From Neofusicoccum parvum (taxonomy: Eukaryota; Ascomycota; Dothideomycetes; Botryosphaeriales; Botryosphaeriaceae), in contig CP087214.1 of assembly GCA_020912385.1 (NCBI GenBank), positions 2,356,001 through 2,420,000 of the forward strand: a DNA stretch of 64,000 nt. Direction: 5' to 3'. The notes beneath the pieces are model-generated. The model was not told the DNA's origin. It was given only the letters and a program-made list of their open reading frames with translations, and ran no database searches. Each line of letters begins with the position of its first letter. Position 1 is the stretch's first letter. Both the position numbers and the translations under genes were made by a program. Below, one piece after another: positions 46,048-56,649 of the stretch.

Positions 46048-47976
46048 ATGTCGCAGCCCTCTCCTTGGGCCCGTTACCAGTATCGTCCGTTAGAGACCAA
46101 GCGCCATACACGACTGATAAAGTGGGAATACGAAGTACAAGACAAATCAAATGCGCCTCACCAGAGTAGTTTACCTTCTTCATCGGCAAGCAGAAAAGAG
46201 CCCGTTAGCTGCAGTTTGATCCACGTTTGCCTAGATGATGCCCCAAAATTCGAGGCAATATCATATACGTGGGGCTTGCCGGAAGCCACAGCCCGGATGG
46301 TCCTCGACGGTTTGGATTCGAACTCTATCCCCATTACCCAAACGCTCAAACAGGCGTTGATACCACTTGCACGCGTGTCAACTACAGGACACCTCTGGAT
46401 CGACCAGCTCTGCATAGACCAGAACGATGTGAAGGACAAAGAACAGCAAGTCGGCATGATGGGTGATATTTATAAGATGTGCGAGCGCTGCATCGTCTGG
46501 CTCGGCATGGGTGATGAGGGGGCCAAGGTTCCAGAGCTGATGCGACACTTGCAAACCGAGAGCTTGAAGTTTCCCAATTTGGGCCCCCTCGAGAGTTTTT
46601 TTACGACCGTGTCAGCTCTCCGTGTAGCTAACGGGGGGGAGACGGCGCTGTCGTACAGGCGGGCCCTCGACGCGTTGTTCCATCGTCCATGGTTCTCCCG
46701 CGGCTGGGTGGTGCAAGAATACATCCTCCCTAAATGCGTGGTCTTCCTCGCCGACGAGTTCTCTTTCGACCATGTGGCGCTCGATACCGCACTGTTGGCG
46801 ATGTCCCTTTGCGGGAACCTCACCGACTACAGCGCGGCCGCTTTCATGGCAGCCATTGACGCTCGCAAATTGTACCAGAGGGACAACACCGGCTTCGGCT
46901 CCTTCGCGTTGTGCTGCCTTCTAGAACAGGGCGCCGGCCGCTTCATAACAACTTTCCCGCACGACCGGCTTTACGCCTACCTCGGTCTTTGGCGACCGCA
47001 CGATTTCGCCCTGGAATATGGCGCCCCCCTCGCCACTGTACTCACATCCTTCGCACAGCAAATAGCAAAATCCGAGGGCTCCCTTGTCTTCTTTGGGTCT
47101 AGCCACGGTGTGAACAAGCCGGCCCTGCCAGAACTTTCCCAGCTGCCTTCCTGGGTGCCCGATTACATAACCACACGCGCGGATACGGCATTGGCATTGC
47201 AGAACATGCGGCGAAGTAGACTCGTCTGGGACGCCTCGGCCGGCCGACCGCACATCTTTGCCGATGACAACGAGGCTCGCAAACCGCAGCAGCAGCTCAT
47301 AACGCGCGGCCGAATCATTGACCATGTCCGGCTGCTCACGCCTTTCCGAATGCCGACCCTCTCCATGGCGGACGGCGCCGGCGGCGGCACCCATGCGAAC
47401 GATGATATTCTGGCAGCAGCTGCATGCGCCCTCGCTCCCACTGCCGCGGCGAGTACTGCTCCTCAAACGACCAGTAGCGGCGGCAACGGCGGCGGTTCGT
47501 CGACGACGCACGAGCTCGATCGAGTTGCCCTCTTCACTTTCCTGCGCGACGCCGCGCACGGTGGAGAGCCCCAGGAGACGTCGTCTGCGTCGTGCCTGGC
47601 TTGCTACGAGCTAGTGTACGGTAGGGACAAGCGCCACGGCGCCGCAGGCATAGAGACGCTGCTAAAGGATGCGCCTACAGCAGAGCGCGTCAGATGGATC
47701 GAGACATGGGGTGAGGTGCTGGATATATTCACCTGTGTCCGGGGCCGGGGCTTCGCAAAGACGGTTGCGGGAGGAGCAATGGCGCTGGTGCCGCACGACT
47801 GCCACGAGGGGGACTCGATCGCCGTATTGCATGGCTCTCCGGTGCCAGTGGTGTTGCGGAAAGTTGGCTCGTCGGGCTGCTACCAGCTTGTCGGGGACTG
47901 TTACGTTGAGGGTGTAATGAATGGCGAGGCTGTAATGTGGGCGGAAAGGGATGCAGATGCAATAATCTTAATGTAG
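46048..47976 (+). CDS. HET-domain protein 3 (intronless, 642 aa)
   Basis: This is the third heterokaryon-incompatibility family protein. Its blocks are FEAISYTWGLPEA (near residue 70), LWIDQLCIDQNDVKDKEQQ (near 115), RCIVWLG and WFSRGWVVQEYIL, then FPHDRLYAYLGLW. The cysteine of the usual DAICINQ block is kept but Ala and Asn are changed to QLC and CIDQ. A low-complexity Ala/Gly/Ser/Thr linker (about residues 445-495) precedes the C-terminal part, which ends with GDSIAVLHGSPVPVVLRK and YQLVGDCYVEGVMNGEA. The start ATG at 46048 gives MSQPSPWARYQYRPL. It is flanked by TA-rich, degraded DNA on both sides. Confidence 0.92.
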   Translation: MSQPSPWARYQYRPLETKRHTRLIKWEYEVQDKSNAPHQSSLPSSSASRKEPVSCSLIHVCLDDAPKFEAISYTWGLPEATARMVLDGLDSNSIPITQTLKQALIPLARVSTTGHLWIDQLCIDQNDVKDKEQQVGMMGDIYKMCERCIVWLGMGDEGAKVPELMRHLQTESLKFPNLGPLESFFTTVSALRVANGGETALSYRRALDALFHRPWFSRGWVVQEYILPKCVVFLADEFSFDHVALDTALLAMSLCGNLTDYSAAAFMAAIDARKLYQRDNTGFGSFALCCLLEQGAGRFITTFPHDRLYAYLGLWRPHDFALEYGAPLATVLTSFAQQIAKSEGSLVFFGSSHGVNKPALPELSQLPSWVPDYITTRADTALALQNMRRSRLVWDASAGRPHIFADDNEARKPQQQLITRGRIIDHVRLLTPFRMPTLSMADGAGGGTHANDDILAAAACALAPTAAASTAPQTTSSGGNGGGSSTTHELDRVALFTFLRDAAHGGEPQETSSASCLACYELVYGRDKRHGAAGIETLLKDAPTAERVRWIETWGEVLDIFTCVRGRGFAKTVAGGAMALVPHDCHEGDSIAVLHGSPVPVVLRKVGSSGCYQLVGDCYVEGVMNGEAVMWAERDADAIILM

Positions 47977-48394
47977 GCAGCATTTACGGCGGGGCTCAGA
48001 CATACTTTTTTCATATTATAGAAATATTTCGCCCTCGCCGAGTAACGCTATCTGCACTCTACTTTCCTCATTAAGATCCTAACACTCCCCATATTATCGT
48101 ATTAGCGGTACCATCTCTAGACTTTAGTGCCTGTCGTTAATCTTCGCCCTCTCCGCATCGTCCTCATTATACTTCATATTCATACCCACGTTAGTACTAC
48201 TACCTGGGCCTCCTTCTCCCGCAGGGTTAACGAATCGCGGATTTCCTGGCTCACTTATATCCAGTTACAGCGAGATACTCCCGTTTCTTCGTCAGTGGTA
48301 CCCTGCCATGTGCCGCAGCCGAGCTCCTCGTGGGGGGGTTTTTTTTTCTTGGTCGTGTGATTGACCGGTCCACTGATCATCATCTCCTGAACAG
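47977..48394. other. RIP-like degraded DNA between HET gene 3 and a pseudogene
   Basis: The stretch is rich in TA and poor in CA/TG, with stops in all frames. It includes a short poly-G/poly-T run near 48335-48352 and probably the lost upstream exons of the next pseudogene. Confidence 0.4.
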
Positions 48395-48958
48395 AAAATC
48401 TACTCCCGCGCCCACTTTAACTTCTCCGTCTTCTGGCTCTCCATCACCCTCGTGCTTGGTACACTTATAATCACGCTCTCCTATACCCTCGAAGCACTCT
48501 TCTACTACGTCTAGCGCCGCTTCTTCCGCGACAACTACGCTCGTCTCGAGTGGGCTACCGACGAGACGCTGCAGCTGCAGCGTCTCGCCAACGAAGAGCT
48601 TAGCGTCGGCGTCTGGAAGGGCTTCTGCGACGCCGTGCCCATCACGGTCGACGGCAGCGAGCGCCTCGCCGTGCTCGATGTCTCAAATCCGGAGCATCCG
48701 CAGCCGAGCGCGCCGCTGCTGAGTTTTGAGGAGCTGATGGCTGCTGGTACGACGATGCCTGTGGGAGGTGTAGAAGGAAAAAGGAGTGCATATGGAGAAG
48801 AGGGGGACTGTGGAACGATAGCGGACACAACTAGGACTACGGAGACGGTGGTGTTGAAGTCGGATGGTATGTCTAAGAGTATGTTTGTGAATGTAAAAGA
48901 GCGGAGTGGCGGGGGTCAGGACGGGCTGGGGTTGAGTAAGGGAAAGATGTCTGGATGA
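48395..48958 (+). pseudogene. Decayed fungal membrane-protein gene, 3' part with in-frame TAG
   Basis: After an acceptor-like AACAG at 48394 the frame reads KIYSRAHFNFSVFWL, a membrane segment (LGTLIITLSYTLEALFYYV), then TAG at 48512-48514, and continues in the same frame as RRFFRDNYARLEWATDETLQ, VGVWKGFCDAVPITVDGSERL and VLDVSNPEHPQP to the stop at 48956-48958. This looks like the C-terminal exon of a multi-pass fungal membrane protein of unknown function. The TAG fits a CAG-to-TAG change, as made by RIP. No convincing upstream exons remain in 47977-48394. The downstream part could still be expressed from ATG 48635 but I doubt it. Confidence 0.65.
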
Positions 48959-49266
48959 GAATGGGCACAGGAGTCGATATGGAACCGCACATGTAGCTGT
49001 CACTAGTAAATCGGGTCTACCACAGCAGGACATTGCAAAAGAACGCATAAATTGTGTGTTCAAGGGTATGAGTGCCTCTCTACCTCTACTCGTCGGGACT
49101 AGTGCATTTTGAACAGATGTGTATGTGAACAAATGGAATTCATGCCGAAGTAAAAAGAAGTAGAAAGCACAATAGACTTCACACAGCGTCCCCTAACTAG
49201 TATTACCATCCTCCGCACAATAGAGCGCATTATGTTACAGCCGAGGACCACCATTCCTGATAAATT
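48959..49266. other. Convergent intergenic space, no gene seen
   Basis: About 308 bp lie between the pseudogene and the stop of the peroxidase gene on the other strand. Confidence 0.5.
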
Positions 49267-50254
49267 CTAGCTGGCAGTGGGAAAGAACAAGGGGATGTCG
49301 CTGGGGCTTGCGCTAATCAATGCATCCAAGATCGACCCCACAGTAGGCCCGATCTCGGTGGTTCCAGGAGCACAGCCCAGGTCAACCGGCAAACGCTCAT
49401 TCCCTGTGTCATTCCGTCAGCATCCGATGAGGGGAGGAATGCGTGGGAATCCTCGACTTACGGAAGAAGTATTCAAAGAATTCTCTGTTCGCGCCCGGCT
49501 GCTCCACGCTTCCCCACACGAGCATCATCATGGCATTCTCGCCCAAGATCACTGGAAAAGCATCCTCCGTGATCGTGAAGCCCGAGTTGAACTTGCTCAT
49601 GGCGTACGCATGTCTCGCACGCGCATTAGCAGTGGCGTTGACACCCAAGACCGTATCGTCCCCAAAATAACTGAGGAAGTTGTCGAATGTTCCCTCGTCG
49701 AAGCGGTTGGAAGAATCGATATACGCGTCACGGCGAGACAGGCTTCCGTCATGCTCGATGAAGTTGTGGACGTTCAACATGTCCAGGTCGAAGTACTGGG
49801 AAGCATCAGTGAAGAATTCATCGCCGGCTGAGTGTGTACTCACGGTCGCGTTTGGGATAGGATTGGCGCCAAGAGCTGTCTCGAAGGTGCCTGCTGCCAA
49901 GTCTGTCGCAATGTTCATGCCGTCCTTGAAGCCCCTGACAATGTCATCAAGCGTGATGTTTCGGCCGCTGTGCGGGAGAAATCCATGATTGGCAAGCGTG
50001 TTGAGGGTAGGGCAAGGAGCGCGGACTGAGGCAATTTAGTACGCTGGCTGAGTCAGGAGAAGAGAGCTCATACCATCTCCTTTCCCTGGAGGAGACCAAG
50101 TGAAATGGTTTGGCTTCAAAGTGCTGTTCTTGGAGCCAGCTTCGTGGCTGGGCTGGGAATGATTGCCCGGCACCCTGCTATCCAAACGAGCGAGATGCGG
50201 GAACCCAAGAGCCGAGGGCAGAAGTGCGATTCCGAGAGCGAGATAGCAGTGCAT
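49267..50254 (-). CDS. Secreted heme-thiolate peroxidase (chloroperoxidase/peroxygenase family, 3 exons, 293 aa)
   Basis: Exons are 50254..50074, 50025..49462 and 49403..49267, with introns of 48 and 58 nt. The signal peptide is MHCYLALGIALLPSALG. Exon 1 ends at HFTWSPPGKGD and joins to VRAPCPTLNTLANHGFLP, restoring the PCP motif whose Cys is the heme ligand. The second family signature, E-H-D-x-S-x-S-R, is present as NFIEHDGSLSRRD. Exon 3 supplies RNERLPVDLG and the C-terminal helix. Enzymes of this family use H2O2 to halogenate or insert oxygen into organic substrates. Length is typical of short-type members. An upstream in-frame ATG at 50323 would mask the signal peptide, so 50254 is preferred. 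It diverges from a secreted flavin oxidase-like gene. Confidence 0.88.
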
Positions 50255-51595
50255 TGTGAAGATCGATGCGACTGTGTGAGCGTAATTTGACTGGGGAGAA
50301 TAGATATGGTGCAGTGTAGTCAAGAGCGGGAACGACGCGGTTCAATGAAGTGAGAACAGTAGTTGGAAGGTCTCCTGGACAGTCGACACGCAGCTTATAT
50401 AGAAGGACTGAGACCGACCGTTACAAGGAGACCATGATTGTTCGGGTACTCGCCCCTCACCAGATGTGTGGTCTCCTTGACGATCTGTTTCTGAGACATA
50501 GCTACTACGGTTGCCAGCATAAGTTTTCGATGTGGGCCGCCAGGTGGGTCCGGGAACTAGCCCCTTTCAGCATATAAATTTCGCCGCTTTCTCTTCCTTC
50601 GGCGACACTAATACACCCCTACATTCCATCTTTGTACAATCTTTGCCTCCCATAACGGCCGTCCCTCTCGAGAGCCAGCGTGCTACTACACGCCATCTTA
50701 CACGCGATAAGCGCCTTTAGTACCTTACCCTATATAGTGCTTACTAGACTTATGCCTAGATTGCCGACCACTTTAGTTTCTCTATTGCTCAGGTGTAATA
50801 CGCCTATTCAGCTAGCTATCCAACGCCTCGCCGAAGGAGTGGACGTCCGCTAGCGCTGATAGAGGAGCAGTGCAGTTAGCTTGAGATATTCGTCTACTCC
50901 TCACGGAATAACCGTCTTCTCTTATACCTCTCGCTTACTACTAGTCTATTTACCTCGTAGTAAGTAGGAGAGCGTGCGATTCGTACTACTCTACGATCTA
51001 GGGGGTTTCGCCGCTACGTTACCCGCTCTAAGCCACCTCTTTCCGACATATAGAACGTGCACTGATCCCGGGTCCACATGACGGCCCACATAGAAAAGTT
51101 ACGCTGGCAACCGTAGTAGACATGGCGATGGTGATGCGGATCCATGCAGTCAGTCTTGGGTATACGTAAGAGCCCGCTGAAACTACGCTATACTGCGGGC
51201 CTAATCTAGTAGCAAGCCATCAGGGCTGTGTAGGGGCGTGCTGAGACCTCGCGTGCTCGGGCTGATCTGGTATCAAGTTCGGGTTCGTATATAGCTCCGG
51301 ATTCTCTTAAGCAAACTGTTGATTGGACAACACCTCTGCGCCCGGACTACACGGCCTCTTGTACACACACCGCCAACAACAACATCAGAGCAACACGAGG
51401 ATAGATGAGCGCGAAGCCATGCACGCCTGATTTCCTTGATCCGATTGTCAGTAAAATGGGCTACTGTGCCTGAGCTCGTGTGCTTGAGCATCCGTCGCTC
51501 TCCGGTTCTCGAACTGCTGGAAATGCCTATAAATACTACACAAAGTAGCGACAGTGACAAACGACAACAACATCGGCAGCAGCATCAGCAGCATC
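50255..51595. promoter_or_regulatory. Divergent promoter region with RIP-like core between peroxidase and oxidase genes
   Basis: TATA-like boxes lie at 50394-50402 (for the peroxidase) and 51528-51535 (TATAAATA, for the oxidase, about 61-68 bp from its start). The middle, about 50580-51060, is TA-rich and CA-poor with stops in all frames, like a RIP-degraded insert. Confidence 0.5.
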
Positions 51596-52882
51596 ATGCA
51601 AGCCATGCTCAGCTTCACCCTTCTCCTCTTACCCGCTGCTCTCGCAGCGCGCCCCTTCCTCGAGGCGCCCGACATCGACGCGGCCCTAGCCTTCGGCGAC
51701 CTCGCCAACGGCACGACACTTCCCGACCTGAGCTCGGTCATCGCGCTCCACGACTTCCAGTACATCGCGCAGCGCTACATGAACGACACCTTCTACATGA
51801 TGTACACCCACGGCGCGGGCGGCGAGTGGTCGTACCGCAACAACCTCGAAGCCTTCTCGCGCTACCGCTTCCGCCCGCGCGGCCTGATCGACCCCTCCAA
51901 CATCACCGACACGCTGGCGACGACCATCCTCGGGCAAAATGTTTCGGCGCCATTCTTCATCAGCCCGTGCGCGTGGGCCGGGGGCGCGCACGCGGACGGC
52001 GAGCTGAACCTGGTGCGGGCGGCGGCCGCCGAGGGCATCCTGTACATCGCGTCGGACGTGTCGAGCAAGCCCAAAGGCGACATAGCGGCGGCGCACGCGG
52101 CCGCCGGGCCGGCGTCGCTGCTGTTCCAGCAGACGTACCTCGAGGGCGACGACGCGGACGTCGCGGCGTACATTGCGCGCGCCGAGGACGCCGGCGTCGC
52201 CGCATTCGTACTGACCATCGACGCGGCCGCCAGCGGGAACAGGCAGCGCCCCTGGCACCACGGCGTCAGCGAGCGCCCGCGCACCGAGTTCAAGCAGATC
52301 ACGTGGGAGCGCTACGCCGCGCTGCGCGGCATGACGGACCTGCCCATCGTGCTGAAGGGCGTGCAGAGCGTCGAGACGGCGGTCAAGGCCGTCGAGATGG
52401 GCGCCGCCGCTATCTACCTCTCGAACCATGGGGGGAGGCAGCTGGACTTTTCGCCGTCGCCGCTGGAGGTCGCGCTGGAGATTCATCGGAAAGCGCCGTG
52501 GGTGTTTGACCAGGTGGAAGTGTGAGTCGTGCTGGGTTCTGGTCTTGAAATGCGGCGTGGCTGATAACCGGTTGTTAGGTATGCTGACAGTGGCGTTCGG
52601 TACGGCACTGATGTGCTCAAGCTGCTTGCTCTTGGGGTGCGGGCTGTGGGCATGGGGAGGCCGTTTATGTATTCCAACGTCTTTGGCGTCGAAGGCGTGA
52701 AGCATGCCATCCAGCTCATGAAGCGCGAGCTGGCTATTGATGGCGGGAATCTGGGACTGGAGGCTCTGGGGGATATTGACCCTACCTACGTAAGTCGTGT
52801 CTTTCGTGGATTGGCCTCCGGCATATGGAATTGAGCTGACAGTCGAAAGGTCGAATGGACTCCCAACAACTGGTACGGATGA
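51596..52882 (+). CDS. Secreted FMN-dependent alpha-hydroxy-acid oxidase-like enzyme (3 exons, 389 aa)
   Basis: Exons are 51596..52521, 52579..52789 and 52850..52882. The signal peptide is MQAMLSFTLLLLPAALA. The fold is that of glycolate/lactate oxidases: FISPCAWAGGAHADGE, LLFQQTYLEG (Tyr), VLTIDAAASGNR (Asp), LPIVLKGVQS (Lys), YLSNHGGRQLDFSPS (catalytic His and Arg) and SGVRYGTDVLKLLALG with AVGMGRPF (FMN phosphate). The last exon encodes VEWTPNNWYG. No cytochrome b5 domain is present, so it is not flavocytochrome b2; electrons probably go to O2, producing H2O2. In the YMMYTHGAGGEW segment the substrate-carboxylate Tyr (Y24 of spinach glycolate oxidase) appears to be Met, so the substrate may not be a plain hydroxy acid. 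It diverges from the secreted peroxidase. Confidence 0.87.
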
Positions 52883-53030
52883 ATGTCCCTCCGGAACATC
52901 GACATCCCAAAGACAATCCAAGTGGTTTTGGCTTAGGATGTCGTGGCAATTGCAGCGATGGAGAAACGGGACTGCATGTGAATGACAGTATATCAGCCAT
53001 CATTCCCCAACTACCACTTACTTTCTTCTA

Positions 53031-53046
53031 TACTTCTTTACTATAG
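53031..53046. repeat. Target-site duplication, left copy
   Basis: TACTTCTTTACTATAG occurs here and, identical over all 16 bases, at 58181-58196, directly flanking the LINE. Confidence 0.85.
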
Positions 53047-53327
53047 ATAGATAAATTCATTTTCTTCCCGATATAGCTCCCTTTCGGGTCCATGCGGGGT
53101 AGGCTATCTGCGATATTTTACATGAGAGGGAAAACCTGGTCTCCCAGGTGAAAAACCCCTCCTTTCTTCTTGGGTTGGTTGCCCCTTCATATTCCGTTTT
53201 TCCTGCTTACCGGTAGAAGCTACTATAGCAGCCTTACATTAGCTAGGTGTTAACCTTAGCTCTCTCTTTCTCCCATGTCCTGGTGCTGGTCCTCCTGGTC
53301 AAGATCCTGGTTCTCCTAGTAGTTCTC

Positions 53328-56300
53328 CTAGTGGACCTCCTTGGCCTCCTGGTCCATCTCTCTTGCTAGACTAAATTGGTTTAGCAGCCCTAGGTGTAGA
53401 AACCACTTTGTTACTGCTTGGACCCCTTTCTTTATTGACAGAAGGGTGTGGTAGTCTGTGGTTTCTGCTAGTTGTAGTATCTGTGCTCTGCCTTCTTGGA
53501 AGTGTGGGCAGAACAGGAGGATGTGCTTTGGTGTTTGTCTGTGCCAGCCATATGGGCAGGCTGGGCTGGGGTGGCCTGGTACCTTACGCCTGGAGAGAAA
53601 GTCTTCAAGGCCAATGTATTCAGTGCGCAGTAGGGTGAGGAGAGTGCTTTGTGGTTTGGTGAGTTCACTGTGGAGCTGCCTGATTTTTGGATTCTAGGAT
53701 GCGCCCTGGGCCACTGGCTTGTTTCTCTTCTCCTGTCTAGTTTGCTTTGTCCACCTCTCCTTCCATAGCTCTCTGATTGCCGTACGAAGCCTGGTTTGCT
53801 CTGGGAATTTTTGACTTGCAGGGGGGCAGCTGCTAAGGAGGGAGTCCAGTTTTCTCTCTAGTAGTGTTCTCCTAGATGGGCCAGAAGCTCCCTTGGTATT
53901 CAGTGTGGCCCTAGCAATCATCTTGATGTCCCTGCATGTGTTCTCAACTATTGTGGCTACCGGTCCCTTTTTGCTTCTGATTGTATGTGCCAGTGTAAGC
54001 TCATCCAAGTAGAGTGAGAGGGGGGCAATCCCAGTCTCATGCTCTAGTGTTTGGGTGGGTGTTGACTTATATGCTTCAGAGATGGCACGCAGGCACTGGC
54101 TTTGGATTTTTTCTAGGGGTTTGGCTGCTGTCTTTCTTGCTCCTGGGGTCCCTTCTGGGGAGTGCCACACCCCACAGCCATAGGTGAGAACTGGTCTTAC
54201 TACTGCAGTGTAGATGTGGCGTGCCTTTGTAAAGGAGGCTCCCCAGGTAGATGCTACAAGTCTAGAGAGAGAGGTGCATTACCTTATTGCCTTAGTAGCA
54301 GTCTCCCTGATATGGGGTCCCCATCTGAGCTTGCTGTCTACATGGATGCCAAGTATCTTAATCTGTGGTTCAGGGTTGCCCTCAAAGCCGGGGATTTGAA
54401 TCCTGGCCTTCATATTGAATCTTTGTGGCCTTCTGGTGAAGTGAATAAGGTGGTACTTGTCTGGGGAGAATGCAGAGCCATGGGTGGCTGCCTACTGCTT
54501 ACAAGTATTGTTGGCCTCCTCTAGTGCTCTGCAGTTTTGTTCTGTTGACCTACTGAAGGTAAGAATATTGGTGTCATCTACGAAGCCTAAGGGGAAGGTG
54601 CTTCCCCTTTTTAGCTCCGTAAGGAGGTTGGAGGCAAAGTAGAGGTAGAGGATTGGTGAGAGCGAGGATCCCTGGGGGATCCCAGTGGGGGTTGAGATCT
54701 GTGGGCTGATGTAGCCGCTAAAGGAGAGCTGAGTGGACCTGTCCTGTAGGAAGGAGTGTGTGAATCTTTCTACCCAGCTTGGTAGCCTTGCTGCTCTCAT
54801 GTTATGGAGGAGCCGCTTATGGGAGATATGGTCATAGGCTCCTAAGATGTCCAAGCTGAGCACTGAGGCTACAAGGCCTGGATCCTGTGCCTAGATAGTG
54901 TGTATCTGTTCAGTGAGGAGTTCGAGAGTTATAGCTGCTGATCTATTCCTTCTAGCTCCCATCTGGAAGTCTGGGAGTAGTCTGTGTGTCTCAGTTGCCT
55001 GGGAGATTCTATCTGCTACAATCCTCTCAAGCAGTTTCCCCAGCGTGTTAATTAGTGCGATTGGTCTGAAGGACTTGGCCTTAGTGTAGTCGTCCCTTTG
55101 TGGCTTTCTGAGTACTACAGTAATGGAGCACTTGAACTGTCTAGGGTGATAGGAGAGTACTAGGCACTGTTGGAATAACCTTGTAATGGGTTTGCTTAGT
55201 ACCTGGGCGCACTGCTGTAGGATCCTGTTGATAATCCTGTCTGGCCCAGGAGCTTTGTCTGGGGGGAGCCTCTTGATGGTATATAGGACCTGCTCCTCGG
55301 TAAGGTCCTGTGGTATTTCTACTGGTGCTGGGTATGTAAATCCAGCTAGGTCTGAGAGGTTGGCATCCTTTGGAGTGGGGAAAAACTGGTTCCTGATGAT
55401 TTCTGTCTTGGACAGGGTATCATAGTGTAACTGCCCATCTGAGTCCCTTAGGGGGGGAAACTGGGGTGGAGCTGGTGGCTCTAGTGCCCTTGTTCTTGCC
55501 CACTTTGATAGCTTCCAGACTGCGCTTGAATCTGAGGTGATATTAGCTACTATTATGCGCCATGCCTTAGTCCTATCCTTTCTGATTTGCCTCTTTTTAC
55601 TGTTGGCTATAGTCTGGTAGGTGATCCAGTCCTCCTCTCTTCCTGTAGTAGTCCACTTCCTCCTAGCACCTCTGGCTTGTTAAACTAGTATGGAGCTTTC
55701 CTTTGTCCACTGCATAGAAGCCCAGGGTGATGGCCTTGTAGTAGGGATAGTATCTCGGATAGTGTCTTGGATGATCTTCTGGAGCTGTTCAGTAAAGTGG
55801 TTTAAGTTCTCTACTGTTGCTAATGGGAGGCCCTCTAGGCCTTGGATCCTGAGCTGGAGCGTCCTGTTGACCTTTTCCCAGTCCGCTTTCTTCCACTGAG
55901 GTCTAGGGGGTGGTTGGGTTACCAGGGTGGGGGCGGTGTCAAACGTGGTGAGGATGGGTAGGTGGTCAGAGGAGGATTCAAGCTCTAGGGGGATTCTACA
56001 GTGTAAGATTCTCTCTTCCAGCCAGTGAGAGGTGAAGATAAGGTCTAAGGTGCTTTTACTATTCTTGGTTCTTCTGGTAATAGTTCCCCTGGGTAGCGTA
56101 AGGTTGAGGTTGGCTGTTATAGCTATTCTAATCAGGCTGTCTGCAAGGCTGTGGTGTGTGGGAGAGGTGATGCCTCCCTAGAGGGGGTGATGCAGGTTGA
56201 AGTCTCCGAGGAGGATATGTTCTCCTTGCCTGCCAAGGGCTCCTGGAAGGAGGGAGAGCGTTTCTAGGGAGGTGCTGATGTGGGAGAGTGGTACTGGGTT

Positions 56301-56627
56301 GTAGCAGTTATGTATGTGGATGCTACGTGACTTGGTGATAATAGTGAGGGTAATGAGGTCCGGGGAGTGTATAGTTTCCTGCCATGATTCTGGAGCTAGA
56401 GCCTTGCTTATAAGGAAGTAGGTTCTCGCCTCGCCCTCCTGGGGGAAGACTGTATGGTAAGCTGGGTGTCTTGCTGTGGTTTTAATCTTTGGATTCCTCC
56501 AGGGTTCCTGGAGAGCTAGGATGTGGTGGGTTTTTAGGTCTAGCTCCTTGAAGAGGGGAAGTATGACTTTATCCTTGCTCTTATTTACGTTGTACTGTAG
56601 GATAGAGAGTGTATTTGTCTCCATCAT
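53328..56627 (-). pseudogene. LINE ORF2 (endonuclease and reverse transcriptase), six nonsense codons
   Basis: The frame from MMETNTLSILQYNVNKS at 56627 stays open to 53330 except for stops at 56178-56180, 55680-55682, 54891-54893, 54492-54494, 54279-54281 and 53694-53696 (TAG or TAA, never TGA). Endonuclease motifs are ILALQEPW and LLGDFNLHHPL; reverse transcriptase motifs are PDKAPGPDRI, SFRPIALINTLGKLLERI, LDILGAYDHISHKRL, PQGSSLSPILY and FVDDTNIL (near 54580). A C-terminal Cys/His segment (ACPYGWHRQTPKHILLFCP) lies near 53500. It makes nicked-target DNA and copies element RNA in an active element. This copy cannot make a full protein. Confidence 0.85.
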
Positions 56628-56649
56628 TGGGTTTTATTCATTACTGTGT

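Noticed and set aside
53134..53149. Hairpin near the LINE 3' end as a distinct regulatory RNA
   Set aside because: The stem is only 6 bp and lies within the element; it may help RT recognition but cannot be called a separate feature.
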